From assembly GCA_038234785.1 (NCBI GenBank), contig JBBQTC010000011.1, forward strand, positions 8,210-72,209: a stretch of DNA of 64,000 nucleotides, given 5' to 3'. The stretch is from UBA668 sp038234785 (GTDB taxonomy: Bacteria; Actinomycetota; Acidimicrobiia; Acidimicrobiales; Ilumatobacteraceae). The notes under the pieces were generated by a model that saw only the letters and a list, made by a program, of their open reading frames with translations, was not told where the DNA came from and ran no database searches. The first letter of the stretch is position 1. Each line of letters starts with the position of its first letter. This document shows positions 33,657-43,543 of the stretch, one piece after another. The position numbers were made by a program, and so were the translations under genes.

Positions 33657-35030
33657 TCACGGGCAGCCGGGCTTGGCAGGGGAGGTGTGTGCAGGGTCGA
33701 TCCGCATGTACGTGATCGGACCGGTCATGTTCACGCCCCAGGAGGTGATCTGGTAGAGGGCGTGGTTGTGCGAGATGATGTAGTACTCACCGCACTGGTT
33801 CAGGCTCTGGTTGCCGGGAGGCTGTGCGCCGTTGACACCCAGGTACGGGCTGCCGCTGTAGAACATGCCGAACACCTGGTTGGCAACCTGGGGCACCACG
33901 ACCGGCACCGGGTTGGCCTCGCTGTAGTTCTCGGCGTCGTGCCAGCTGAACAGCACGTCGTAGGTCTGGCCGGGCCCGATGTCGATGGCGAACTTCTCGT
34001 AGGAGAGGTCCTGGCCGGTGGGGCCGACGACGGGCTGGCCGTCACGGCCCACCACCCGGCCGTTGTTGCCGTGCGGGTGGAACGGGTAGGTCTCGGTGCC
34101 GACGTTGAGGTACCGGGCGACGCCGCCGTACTGGTGGACACCGCCGGGCACGTTCGGGGAGCTGAACGTCTGCGGGCGCACCTCGGCGAGAGCGCCGTAG
34201 GGCTGGTTGGGCAGCCAGCTCGCGCCGTTGTCGGCGATGCTGTCGGGGAAGCCTCGGCCGTTCACCAGCCAGTAACGGGGGTGGTAGTTGTCGAGGTTGT
34301 AGTTGCTGGTGCCGCCGGCGTCCTGCTTCTCGATCGCCTGGTTGAGGTACGGGTCGATCTCGGAGAGCAGCACGAGGAAGTCCTCGTCGTTGTAGGCACC
34401 GCCAGGGCGGCTGTTGTCCGTCGTCGTGAATTGGCTGTCGGCCGTGCCGTAGACGTAGTCGGCGTGACCGGCGGGACGCACGATGAGTGCACCGAACAGG
34501 CCCATGCGGACCTGGACGTCGCCATCGGTACCCGACTCGTAGAGGAAGGTGCCGGGGTGGTCGGCGACGAAGCTGTACGTGATCGTGCCGCCAGGTGCCA
34601 CTGAGTTGGTCAGCGAGCTGACGACGCCGCCGCCGTCGACCTCGGGATTGGCCGGCAGACCGTTCGCCATCACATCGTGCTGGCCCGGGAACATGATCGA
34701 CACCGCACGGCTCAAGGTGTTCTTGAGGGTGATGGTGACCTGCTGGTTCTGGTTCACGCACAGCACGGGGCTGGGGTGTTGGAAGTGGCCGCCGGCGATC
34801 TTGTAGCCGTACATGTAGGCCGTGTTCCCGTCGGGCAAGGTGATGTAGTCCTTGGCCGTCTCGAGATTGAAGGTGGGTCCGTCCGTGCAGACCACGCCGA
34901 CGCCGCCCGGTGCAGGGGGCACGGTGGCCGAGGCGGAGGGCACCCCGGTGACACCGATCATGCCGACGGCGCTGAGCGCGACGGCTGCGGCAATGACGAA
35001 CCGCCGCCGGTGGGAAGTGAAGCGTTGCAT
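33657..35030 (-). CDS. Multicopper-oxidase-like protein, C-terminal copper motifs only
   Basis: A secreted protein of 457 residues from ATG 35030, which has GAGGT 8 bases upstream; an ATG nine codons earlier is possible. The signal peptide ends PSASA. The first half has the cupredoxin frame VTITLKNTLSRAVSIMFPG and GTFLYESGTDGDVQVRMGLFGAL but no copper histidines. The second half keeps YPFHPHGNNGRV (H318, H320) and YYIISHNHALYQITSWG (H421, H423), with serine S420 where the type 1 cysteine would be in related enzymes. These are complementary to the neighbouring oxidase. I infer a heteromeric copper enzyme. It lies in the middle of the operon. Confidence 0.75.
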   Translation of the reverse strand: MQRFTSHRRRFVIAAAVALSAVGMIGVTGVPSASATVPPAPGGVGVVCTDGPTFNLETAKDYITLPDGNTAYMYGYKIAGGHFQHPSPVLCVNQNQQVTITLKNTLSRAVSIMFPGQHDVMANGLPANPEVDGGGVVSSLTNSVAPGGTITYSFVADHPGTFLYESGTDGDVQVRMGLFGALIVRPAGHADYVYGTADSQFTTTDNSRPGGAYNDEDFLVLLSEIDPYLNQAIEKQDAGGTSNYNLDNYHPRYWLVNGRGFPDSIADNGASWLPNQPYGALAEVRPQTFSSPNVPGGVHQYGGVARYLNVGTETYPFHPHGNNGRVVGRDGQPVVGPTGQDLSYEKFAIDIGPGQTYDVLFSWHDAENYSEANPVPVVVPQVANQVFGMFYSGSPYLGVNGAQPPGNQSLNQCGEYYIISHNHALYQITSWGVNMTGPITYMRIDPAHTSPAKPGCP

Positions 35031-35059
35031 CGTGATACCTCGTTCGTTCGCGTTCATGC

Positions 35060-36589
35060 TCAGGTGTTCGGCACGGTCTGGGCGGGCAGGGTTCCAGCGG
35101 GGTACACGTGGATCTCGGTGGCTTGGCCGCCGAGTCCCGTCGAGTCCGCCGTGTTGTCGTTGCGCTGGAGCGCACGGTTGTAAAGGAGGTACGTGTCGTA
35201 CACCCCCGGGCCCTGGTAGGCGGGGGCCTCGATGATGACGTCGAAGCTCTCACCGGCACCGATGTTGAAGGTGTGGGTGAAGTAGCTCGAGTCGGTCCCG
35301 TCTCGTCCCCGCAGCAGCGTGGCGTCACGGCCGACGACGTGCATCTTGATGCCGTCGATGGTCATCGCGCCCTCCTTGAAGCCGAGGTTCGAGAACCGCA
35401 GAGCGACCTGCTCGCCTGCGTTGCAGGTGATCAACGAGCTCAGCGGCTGGTACTGCAGGTGGTCCGCCCCGGCCGGGGGAACCAGGTCGCCGTTGACGTC
35501 GGTCTTGACCGGCATGTACGGGCGTGGCCACGGCGTGCCGAGGGCGAATGACTCCGAGCCAACCGCTCCGGTGCCGTTGCCGACCGGGATCGTGGCACCC
35601 TCGACCAGGGCGACCACCGTGCCGGCGCCCGACTGACCCCAGCCATCGGGGAAGGGGGCATTGGGTGCGATGGTGTCGGGGTAGCTGCGACCGTTGAGCA
35701 GCGAGAAGTCGGGGTGGTAGTCGCTCCACTCCGGCAGCTGGATGTGGGCATCCGCCCAGTGAGCCTCGGCCCACACCTCGGAGAGGTGGAAGGCGAACTC
35801 ACGCTGGTAGCCGGTCAAGCCGTTGCCGTCGTTGTAGAGGAACTTGGAGAAGCCACCCAGGCCGGCACCGGTCACGTTCTGGCGGGGACGGACGAAGACG
35901 ATGCCGTTCATGCCCATGTGCACGTGCTCGACGTCTTCCACGTGGCAGTGGTACATGTAGCTGCCGGGGTCACGGGGCCGGTAGATGTACCGGAACACCG
36001 TGCCGGCCGGCACCGAGACCGAGCCGGTGGGCTCGCCGTCGAAGAACGGGATCACGTTGCGGAAGCCGTGCCAGTGCAGCGTGTGGGCGTCGAACAGGTC
36101 GGGCCGCATCTCGAGGCCGAGGTTGGTGATGTCGACGACGAACTCCGTGGTGTGCACGTTGGCCGGGTCGACCTCGTTCACCCAGAACAGCGGTGCACTG
36201 TGCTGGGCCCGCTGCTTCTGCTCGTACCGCTGCACCGTGTCGAGGTCGGTGATGTTCCGGAACCCGAACACGTAGGTGGACAGGTCGACCGGTCCGCCGT
36301 CGCCGTTGAGCCCGCGCATCCCCTTGCCGACGCCCAAGGGGTCCGGGTGGTAGAAGCCGATCGGCGGGTCGTGCGGCAGGTCGATCCAGCCGTCGGTGCC
36401 CCCAAGGAACATGTAGTGCGTGGGGTCCGGATCGGCGAGCAGCGGGTCGGCGCCCGCCTTGGTGACCGAGAACGGGCTGAAACGCCGGTCCACCGCCATC
36501 AGACCCACAGCCAGGATGGTCGATCCACCCGCCAGCCGGAGCAGTTCACGTCGGCCGAGTTGCGTCGACCCTTCCTTTTCGCTCGACAT
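35060..36589 (-). CDS. Tat-exported multicopper oxidase, N-terminal copper motifs only
   Basis: A protein of 509 residues from ATG 36589, supported by GGAGGAGA; an upstream frame would overlap the previous gene. The Tat signal LGRRELLRLAGGSTILAVGL carries R13-R14. Copper motifs lie in the first half: AHTLHWHGF (H169, H172, H174) and YMYHCHVEDVEHVHMGMNG (H214, C215, H216, H222, H224 and methionines). The second half has MTIDGIKMHVVGRDA and lacks the HPHG and terminal histidine motifs. I recall similar HCHVEDVEHVHMGM sequences in MofA-type Mn(II) oxidases. The role is probably oxidation of a metal or phenolic substrate outside the cell. Confidence 0.8.
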   Translation of the reverse strand: MSSEKEGSTQLGRRELLRLAGGSTILAVGLMAVDRRFSPFSVTKAGADPLLADPDPTHYMFLGGTDGWIDLPHDPPIGFYHPDPLGVGKGMRGLNGDGGPVDLSTYVFGFRNITDLDTVQRYEQKQRAQHSAPLFWVNEVDPANVHTTEFVVDITNLGLEMRPDLFDAHTLHWHGFRNVIPFFDGEPTGSVSVPAGTVFRYIYRPRDPGSYMYHCHVEDVEHVHMGMNGIVFVRPRQNVTGAGLGGFSKFLYNDGNGLTGYQREFAFHLSEVWAEAHWADAHIQLPEWSDYHPDFSLLNGRSYPDTIAPNAPFPDGWGQSGAGTVVALVEGATIPVGNGTGAVGSESFALGTPWPRPYMPVKTDVNGDLVPPAGADHLQYQPLSSLITCNAGEQVALRFSNLGFKEGAMTIDGIKMHVVGRDATLLRGRDGTDSSYFTHTFNIGAGESFDVIIEAPAYQGPGVYDTYLLYNRALQRNDNTADSTGLGGQATEIHVYPAGTLPAQTVPNT

Positions 36590-36639
36590 GTTGTCTCCTC
36601 CGTCATCGTTCCTGGTGTTGTGCTGTTGTGTCTGCCGGC

Positions 36640-39600
36640 TCATGACACGGTCCCGCCGGTGAAGTTGTCGATGGTGGTCGTGCCGGTGCCGCTGAGTTGG
36701 ACACCGATCCGGCCACCGCCGTTGATGAGGTAGGTCGGCCAGCCGGTGAGCGACACCGTGCCGAGCACGACGCCGTTCTTGTAGACCGTCACCGTGCCGT
36801 CTGCCGAGGCCCGAGCTCCGAAGGAGTCGTTGGCCGCGAAGCTGACGGAACCGAGGGCGCCTCGCTGGACCGCCGGCAACCCGCCCTGGACCGTCGAGAC
36901 CGTGACCTGGCCGCCGGCCTGGTCGTAGTTGACGACGATCATCGAGCTGTTGCCGGTGGCGACCTTGAGCAGCAGAGCCTTGGTCGACACCGCTGCGTCC
37001 GGGGTGCTGGCAAAGGTGAACTGCACCTCTTGGTTGGCACCGAACGTGGTGGAGCGGCCACGGTTGTTGAGGTAGACCAGCGCCGGGTTGGTGCCCGATG
37101 CCGCACTGAGGGTGTTACCCGAGATGCTGTATCCACTGGCGCCTCCCGGCGCCCAGGTGCCACCGCCCGGGGTGGCCATTCCGAGGCCACCGGTGGTCGT
37201 GCGGTTGAAGTTGTCGATCAGCGGTGTGGTCGGGAAGATCACGGTGCCGGCGAACACTTCATCCGCTCCGATGTCGACCGGGTTGGATCGAGCCTGACGA
37301 TCGATGTCATCGCCAGGAGCGTTGGTGCCCGTGAGGGAGGCAGCACCGACGTTCTCTGCCGGCGACGGTGACGCCAGGTGGTAGTTGCCGAGCAACTCCG
37401 GCGGCAGATCGAGGCTGACCAGGATCGCAGCGATGAAGTTGGGGTTCGTCCGCCAGGCGTTGAACGACACCACGGTGTCGTAGGGAGCCACGACGTGGGG
37501 GTCGACACCGATCTGGTTGGCCGGCCCGAACAGGGACGTCGCGTTCCTGGCGCTCGCCGAGTACATCGAGTTGCTCAGGTTGAGCATGCCCGGCATGTCG
37601 GCCACGCCGGCATCCCAGACGTCGATGTCGCCGGGTCCGCCGGTGCCCAGGCCGGTGATCCCAGCGGGATCACGGGAGCCTGCACGGTTGTCCGAGAAGA
37701 TGTTGTTGAACATCTTCGGCGTGCTGTACACGGGTGCCGTCGGCATGGTCGCATGGATCAGGTCGCTGTCCCGTGATGTCGACAAGCCTGCAGGAGCCGG
37801 GTCACCGGCACTCGTGAGTGCGGTCGCCGTGGTGATGTTCTTCATCACGGTGTTGTTGTAGAACAGGACGTTGGGCGTGTCGTTGAGCGCAACGCCGCCA
37901 CCCTCGTGGGTACTGACGTTGTTCACGATGATGTTGTCGAACACGTCCATCTGGAACCCGGTCGGGTTCGCAACGTTGCCCGGACCACCGGCCATGAGGA
38001 AGCGGAGACCGCCACCGTCGTCGTTGCCGAGGTTGGCCTGGATCAGGTTGCGACTGATCGTGACCGGGCCGCTGCCAGGCGACAGGCTCGTCGTGGCGGC
38101 AGGCAGGGTGCCGGCGATCATGATGCCGCCGCCCTCGTCGTAGGACCGGTTGAACCAGATGCGGTTGTGATCGATCACACCGTTGGGGCTGTAACCGTAG
38201 GCCGTGAGGCCACCGCCGTACTCTGCGGAGAAGTTACCGCAGATGTCGTTGTCGGCGACCCGGTAGTTGTCGGACCCGTTGAAGAGCCCGATGCCACCGG
38301 CGAGGTTGGTGCCCGCGTTCTGGATGATGCGGTTGTGGGCGATGTTCACGTTCTCGTTGTGGTTCTCGGCCGCCGCCACGTCAGGGGTGCCGATGCGGAT
38401 CGTGCCGAAGCCACCGCCGTTGTTCTGCACCATGTTGTTGGTGATCTGCAGGTTCTTGGCGTAGGAGTTGGCGAACACTGCGCCACCCTGCGTCTGGACG
38501 TTGGCCGGAAGCCCGGTGCTCCCACCGCCGATGGCGTTGAGGTTGCCCGGGAAGCCCTGCTGATCGCCGCCACGAATGTCGAAGCCGTCGATGGCGCCGG
38601 TGAAGTCGGCCGTGAAGGCCCGAGCCTTGAGGTTCGCCGACAGGGGCGTTCCGTCGATCGGGTCGACGCCGTTGGAGGCGATGCCGAAGACCGACACCAC
38701 CGCACCGTCGTTGACGGTCTGGTTACCGCTCCAGACGATGCCGGCGATGGCGGTGTACCAGTTGGTCGCCGTCACGCCGTCGCCGCCGAAGGCACCGCCG
38801 TCGATGATCGAGCCCGGCACCGTCTCGGTGCCACGAACGCCACCGGGGCCGACGCCCTGGATCTTGATCGGGCTGTTGACGATCAGGTTCTCGTAGTAGG
38901 CGCCGCGGGGGTTGTTCCGCGGGTTGCTGAGATCCGGCGTACCGGGGTAGACCACCACCAGGTTCTGCTTCGTGCTGGCGCTGGTGGTGATGCCGGCCTG
39001 AGCGGCGTCGATGGCGCTCTGGATGGTGGCGTAGGTGTGACCAGCACCGACCTCGAACAGGTTCGGCTGGTAGATGATGCCACTCGATGCCGTGCTGGCG
39101 TTGCCACCACCGAAGTTGTCGAAGCGAGTGGTCGAGCTGAAGAGGCTCGACGAGGCGAGTCCGATCCGCCCGCCGCCGCTGGCGAGGCTCGACGACCACC
39201 CGAGGCCCACCACGTTGACGGGCGCCCCGAGGGCCACGCCGTCCACGTAGACGGTGACATCACCGTTCGAGCTGGCGCGGGCACCGAACTTGTGTCCCAT
39301 GCCCACCACGACGTTGTAGGTGGCCCTGGTCACTGCCGTCTGGTTGTGGACCAGGGTCTGGAGCTGGACGTTCGAGCCCGTCCGCAGGATGCGGATACCC
39401 TGATCCATGATGCCTGTCGAGCCCGAATAGTCGGTCGCCTTCAGGTCGACCGACTGGGCCACGTTCGACGCCGACGTGATGGTGGCATAGGCCTCCTGGT
39501 CAGCTCCGAAGCTCGTGGTCCAGTAGGCGCCCAGGATCCAGTTGCTGAAGAACTGGTGGTCGAAGCGAAGGGTACCGCTGTTCTGACTGACCCGAGAAGA

Positions 39601-42600
39601 GGTCACGGACCAGTTCGGACCGTTGCCGCTCAGCAAGGGGAACGTGTCGAGCACGGGGGTGCTCGGGAAGGGGGCGGCCGTGGATCCACGCAGGACGTGG
39701 AAGGTGAGACCGTTCACCGTGGAGACCGAGTAGTTGTTGGTGACCAACAGCTGCTGCGGTCCGGCCGGCACGCCGCTCCCGATGTGGAAGGTGATCGCCG
39801 TGTCGCTCCACGACGTGGTCGGAACTGCCGTGCCACCGAGGGTCACGCTGCCGGTGCCCTTGACGGCGCCGAAGCCAACACCCTGGATCGTGATGTCACC
39901 GGTGTCGTTCACGTACGGCTTGTCCACTGCGAACAGCTGCGGCGTGATCGGACTGACGTTGCACTGCACGGTGATGGCCTGACCGCCAGGGACCTGCACG
40001 ACCACACCCACCTGGGTGGGTGCGAGGTCAGCAGGGATCAACACGCCGGGAAGCGCCTCGAACTCCGCCGCGATGGTGCGGTAGTCCGGCTTGTAGTTCG
40101 CGTTCAGCGATCCGGGCTGGCCGGGGTCGTTGCCGACGAAGCTGTAGACGTTGGCGCACACACCCGACGGGGTGGGGCAGTTGATGCGGTTGGTCGACGG
40201 CATCAGCACGTCGAACAGGCCGCCGTAGTCCGACTCGGTGTTGTAGACGAGCCGGTTCTTGAAGTCGTAGATGCCGACCGGGGCGAACGGCACGCCGGCC
40301 TTCTCGCCGTAGTTGATTTGCTTGGGATCGCTCGAGAAGTTGAGGTCGTCGACGACCAGGCCCCAGAAGCGGCCGGGGATCGGCACGTCGGTGAAGACGT
40401 TGAACGTGGGCACGATCGAGCGGCCGTTGTTGAGCGTCACCAGCTTGGTGTTGCACAACGGGGTGGCCTGGCCCTCGTAGGGCGAGCCGCCGATGTCGTT
40501 GAACGTCGCGTTGTCGGTCGGTGTGGAAGCCGGAACCGACACACCTACGGGCAAACCGTTGACCCCGGTACCCACCCGTGCGGGATAGTTGTTGGCGCCG
40601 ATGCCGGCGTTGTCCACGATGTGGAGCGGGCCGACGCAGGCGGGCGGCGGGAAGGCCGGGACGAAGTTGTCACCGTTGCCGATGTTGATGTCCTCTTCAC
40701 GAGTGAAGTTGTAGAGAGGCTTGTTGTGGACCGGATCGTTCGGCATCTCGACATGGACCAGGTAGTCCTGGCCACCCGCGAGCGGCGTGTCGTCCGGGCT
40801 GCTGCCGTCGGTGCACAGGCCCGTGCCGGCGTCGAACGGGAAAGCCGGATCCTGGCAGCCACCACCGAAGCCGTAGTTGCCGTCGACGGTGGAGAAGCCG
40901 TTCTGGAACTGGGTGCCCATCAGCGGGGCCTCGAGGCAGTCGGTCATGCCCAGATCGGCTTCGGTCTTCCCACCCGAATTCGGAACGATCTTCCTCGGAT
41001 TGGTGATCTGCTGCTTGTCGGGATAGGTCAGCTCGTTGCCATCGACATCACGGGGGATGCAGATGCCGTCGCCGTTCTTGCCCGGCATCTCCCAGGTCTC
41101 GGTGACGTAGTTGTTCAACAGGTTGCCCTGGGCGTAGGAGCCGTCGGCAGCGAGCTCGTAGAGGCCGGCAGCGTCGCACGGCACTCCCACATTCGTGCCG
41201 CAGTCGATCGGAGCGTAGAGGTCGACGGTCAGGCCGGACACGCCGGGCTGCCAGTCCTCGACCGCTGCATAGCGGGGGTCGAGCTCGTTGCGGGTGGTGT
41301 CGTAGGACACCGTGCCGACGATGCCGCCGTTGCGGGGGTCAGCGCCATTGGTGACACCGGCCGGGTCGTAAGAGTGCACGCCCCAGTCCATCGTGCCGCT
41401 GAGGCCGATGATCGGGAGCACGCTCACATCCACGCCGGCGCCCTGCACAGTGGTCGGGGTTGGCTGGTTGTCGGCCTGGTAGGTGACGCCGGTGGTGTAG
41501 TAGAGGTCGTTGTAGGCCTCCAGCACCAGCCACTGCGTCATCGGGTAGGCACTCTCCAAGTAGTAGTAACCGCAGGGATCCGTGCCCACGACCGTGGTAC
41601 CACGATCCATCAGCGTGTTGTCACGGCGGCGCAGGGTGAGCGTGTAGTTGGGGACACCCAACTCGCCCTCACCGACGTCCGGGCAACCGTTGCCGTTGGT
41701 GTCGGTCCAGTCCATCTTGCCGTTGCGGTTGGTGTCGTTGAACACGTAACCGCTGTAGACCGTCCACCAGTCCTGCAACGGAACGAGGCCCATGTCGACC
41801 TGCTCGCCGTTGACGATCGTGACGTTCTGCAGGTCGAGGATGTAGTCCTGGGGGTCGTCCCAGTACGTGACGGTGTACAAGCCATCGGGCACGTGCTTGA
41901 TGGTGAACTTGCCGTTGGCGTCGGCCTGGCCGGTCCACACCATCGTGTCGCCGTTGTTGAGGTCGGTCAGCGACACCCATGCGCCGCCGAGGGGCTTGTC
42001 GAGCTTGCCGCCGCCGAGGCCGCCCCAGATCTCGCCGGTCTGAGTGGTGCCGCCGTTGGTGGGCACGTAGATCTTGACCGCCTCGACGATGCCGGTGATG
42101 CTGCCGGCGGAGGTACCGTCGACGCCGTGCTGATCGACTCCCTGGTCGTCGTAGGGGTGGTGGGTCTCGGGGGTGTAGCCGAAGATGATGGCCGGGAAGG
42201 GTTCACCGGCAACGGTGAACTCGGTGTCGAGACCGGTCACCCCCTCCATGATCCATGAGTCCCAGTCGTGGTTGCCCTCGAGCGTGGTGGTCTGGATGAA
42301 GTTGGAGCCGTCCGGCGGGGTCACCGAAAGGGTGAACCGGTTGGTGCCGAGGTCGGGGATCTTGATCTTGCCTTCGATGGCAGCAGTGGAAGGCACCTCG
42401 GTGCTCCCGCCCGCGATCTGCGCGTTGCTGGGGAACGGAGGATGGCTGGAGTTCCACGGGAGGTAGGTGAGACCGCTGGGGTCGCCCTGGTCGTTCACGG
42501 TCGGGCAGCGACCATCGGCGTCGGGTGCCGTCATGCCGAGGTCGACACCGCCGTCGACCACGTAGCAATAGCTGAGGCAGACGCCGTTGCCGCAGAGCGG

Positions 42601-43332
42601 CCCGCCGAAGACGTCAGTGGTGACGGTGCCGAGCGTGTCCTTGACCAGACCGGTGAAGCCGGCCAGGCCGTGCTCGGCTGGAAGGTCCGGCCCGCTGTTG
42701 ACCGGGGAGATGTCCTCGAACACCGCGGCCTGGATCATTGCGGTCGGCAGGCCGGGATCGGTCGACGACATGAGCACGGTGACCATGTCGGTGTCGGACA
42801 GGGGCATCGTGAAGTGTGCGCCATCGAGCTTGTAGCCGTCGGCGAGCACGGAGATGAGGTAGCGACCGTCGGGGAGGTTGAATCCTCCGCCGGCGAAGTC
42901 GGTGTCGGTGCCCTGGGTCACAACAGGGCTGGAACTGGCGACACCCATCGACGTCCACTTGCAGGAGCTCGCCTTGTCGGGGAACGTCGAGAAGCCTTGG
43001 TAGTTCGGATCCTCGGGGGAGCAACCGTCGGCTGGCTCTCGCTGCCCGTTGGTCCCCGTGTTGTCGAGGTTGATCACGTACTTGAAGGACGTGATCGGCG
43101 TCGTGCCGTCGTCGCTCTTCACTTGGAAGTTCGCCGAACTCAGTGAGTTCACCGCGGCTGCCGACACGATCTTGGAGGATCCGACCTGGAGGGTCATCAC
43201 CATCGACAAGACCATCGCCAGCACGGCGAGCATCGCCGGTCGGTTGGCACGCCGAAGCGCACGCCCCCTCTTCCCGTCCGTCATATCAACCGTCGCAACA
43301 CCAAAGCTGCGCACTGCCGAATCATCCCGCAT
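36640..43332 (-). CDS. Giant secreted beta-helix/SdrD-B-like surface protein
   Basis: A protein of 2230 residues from ATG 43332, which follows AGGAGACGGG. A long basic leader and one hydrophobic segment act as the export signal. Regions in order: SdrD-B/CnaB-like modules at about 410-700 (SGYVFNDTNRNGKMDWTDTN), an IPT/TIG-like domain at about 1127-1210, a lectin-like module to about 1415, a right-handed beta-helix with PbH1-type repeats to about 1985 (NNMVQNNGGGFG; HNRIIQNAGTN), and a second lectin-like module at the end. There is no sortase motif or membrane anchor at the C-terminus. It heads the operon. It may be the extracellular scaffold on which the oxidases sit. Confidence 0.8.
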   Translation of the reverse strand: MRDDSAVRSFGVATVDMTDGKRGRALRRANRPAMLAVLAMVLSMVMTLQVGSSKIVSAAAVNSLSSANFQVKSDDGTTPITSFKYVINLDNTGTNGQREPADGCSPEDPNYQGFSTFPDKASSCKWTSMGVASSSPVVTQGTDTDFAGGGFNLPDGRYLISVLADGYKLDGAHFTMPLSDTDMVTVLMSSTDPGLPTAMIQAAVFEDISPVNSGPDLPAEHGLAGFTGLVKDTLGTVTTDVFGGPLCGNGVCLSYCYVVDGGVDLGMTAPDADGRCPTVNDQGDPSGLTYLPWNSSHPPFPSNAQIAGGSTEVPSTAAIEGKIKIPDLGTNRFTLSVTPPDGSNFIQTTTLEGNHDWDSWIMEGVTGLDTEFTVAGEPFPAIIFGYTPETHHPYDDQGVDQHGVDGTSAGSITGIVEAVKIYVPTNGGTTQTGEIWGGLGGGKLDKPLGGAWVSLTDLNNGDTMVWTGQADANGKFTIKHVPDGLYTVTYWDDPQDYILDLQNVTIVNGEQVDMGLVPLQDWWTVYSGYVFNDTNRNGKMDWTDTNGNGCPDVGEGELGVPNYTLTLRRRDNTLMDRGTTVVGTDPCGYYYLESAYPMTQWLVLEAYNDLYYTTGVTYQADNQPTPTTVQGAGVDVSVLPIIGLSGTMDWGVHSYDPAGVTNGADPRNGGIVGTVSYDTTRNELDPRYAAVEDWQPGVSGLTVDLYAPIDCGTNVGVPCDAAGLYELAADGSYAQGNLLNNYVTETWEMPGKNGDGICIPRDVDGNELTYPDKQQITNPRKIVPNSGGKTEADLGMTDCLEAPLMGTQFQNGFSTVDGNYGFGGGCQDPAFPFDAGTGLCTDGSSPDDTPLAGGQDYLVHVEMPNDPVHNKPLYNFTREEDINIGNGDNFVPAFPPPACVGPLHIVDNAGIGANNYPARVGTGVNGLPVGVSVPASTPTDNATFNDIGGSPYEGQATPLCNTKLVTLNNGRSIVPTFNVFTDVPIPGRFWGLVVDDLNFSSDPKQINYGEKAGVPFAPVGIYDFKNRLVYNTESDYGGLFDVLMPSTNRINCPTPSGVCANVYSFVGNDPGQPGSLNANYKPDYRTIAAEFEALPGVLIPADLAPTQVGVVVQVPGGQAITVQCNVSPITPQLFAVDKPYVNDTGDITIQGVGFGAVKGTGSVTLGGTAVPTTSWSDTAITFHIGSGVPAGPQQLLVTNNYSVSTVNGLTFHVLRGSTAAPFPSTPVLDTFPLLSGNGPNWSVTSSRVSQNSGTLRFDHQFFSNWILGAYWTTSFGADQEAYATITSASNVAQSVDLKATDYSGSTGIMDQGIRILRTGSNVQLQTLVHNQTAVTRATYNVVVGMGHKFGARASSNGDVTVYVDGVALGAPVNVVGLGWSSSLASGGGRIGLASSSLFSSTTRFDNFGGGNASTASSGIIYQPNLFEVGAGHTYATIQSAIDAAQAGITTSASTKQNLVVVYPGTPDLSNPRNNPRGAYYENLIVNSPIKIQGVGPGGVRGTETVPGSIIDGGAFGGDGVTATNWYTAIAGIVWSGNQTVNDGAVVSVFGIASNGVDPIDGTPLSANLKARAFTADFTGAIDGFDIRGGDQQGFPGNLNAIGGGSTGLPANVQTQGGAVFANSYAKNLQITNNMVQNNGGGFGTIRIGTPDVAAAENHNENVNIAHNRIIQNAGTNLAGGIGLFNGSDNYRVADNDICGNFSAEYGGGLTAYGYSPNGVIDHNRIWFNRSYDEGGGIMIAGTLPAATTSLSPGSGPVTISRNLIQANLGNDDGGGLRFLMAGGPGNVANPTGFQMDVFDNIIVNNVSTHEGGGVALNDTPNVLFYNNTVMKNITTATALTSAGDPAPAGLSTSRDSDLIHATMPTAPVYSTPKMFNNIFSDNRAGSRDPAGITGLGTGGPGDIDVWDAGVADMPGMLNLSNSMYSASARNATSLFGPANQIGVDPHVVAPYDTVVSFNAWRTNPNFIAAILVSLDLPPELLGNYHLASPSPAENVGAASLTGTNAPGDDIDRQARSNPVDIGADEVFAGTVIFPTTPLIDNFNRTTTGGLGMATPGGGTWAPGGASGYSISGNTLSAASGTNPALVYLNNRGRSTTFGANQEVQFTFASTPDAAVSTKALLLKVATGNSSMIVVNYDQAGGQVTVSTVQGGLPAVQRGALGSVSFAANDSFGARASADGTVTVYKNGVVLGTVSLTGWPTYLINGGGRIGVQLSGTGTTTIDNFTGGTVS

Positions 43333-43459
43333 AGCCCGTCTCCTCATTCGAGATGGCAGAGAGCTTCGTGACCGCTCCCTACCCCGTCCTAGGGGATTAA
43401 GACTTGGGGACCTTTCAGAATTCTTTCTTTCTACATTTCAGTTCGGACCGTTGTGGCAA

Positions 43460-43488
43460 CGTTGACCGGCGTTGATCATTCGTTGATC
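43460..43488 (-). promoter_or_regulatory. Three direct repeats CGTTGA(C/T)C, likely SARP operator
   Basis: CGTTGACC at 43460, CGTTGATC at 43470 and CGTTGATC at 43481 are spaced 10 and 11 bp, one helical turn. Regulators with a BTAD/OmpR-like domain bind such turn-spaced repeats near the -35 region. The site lies between the SARP gene and the giant surface-protein gene, so the regulator probably activates the exported oxidase operon. The whole 43333-43543 gap otherwise shows an AT-richer stretch with no clear -10. Confidence 0.55.
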
Positions 43489-43543
43489 AAGAACCAATCA
43501 AACGTCAAGCAACCGTAAAGACGCAGGCCCGAATGTGACGGTT

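Noticed and set aside
30496..33756. A 1086-codon plus-strand frame opposite the Ig-like oxidase gene
   Set aside because: Same reason: antisense to a real gene with signal peptide and repeats; no motif in the shadow translation.
37906..42258. A 1450-codon open frame on the plus strand opposite the giant surface gene
   Set aside because: It lies fully antisense to a coherent, domain-bearing secreted protein, has shadow composition rich in V, D, G and R, and has no recognisable domain. High GC content makes such frames common.
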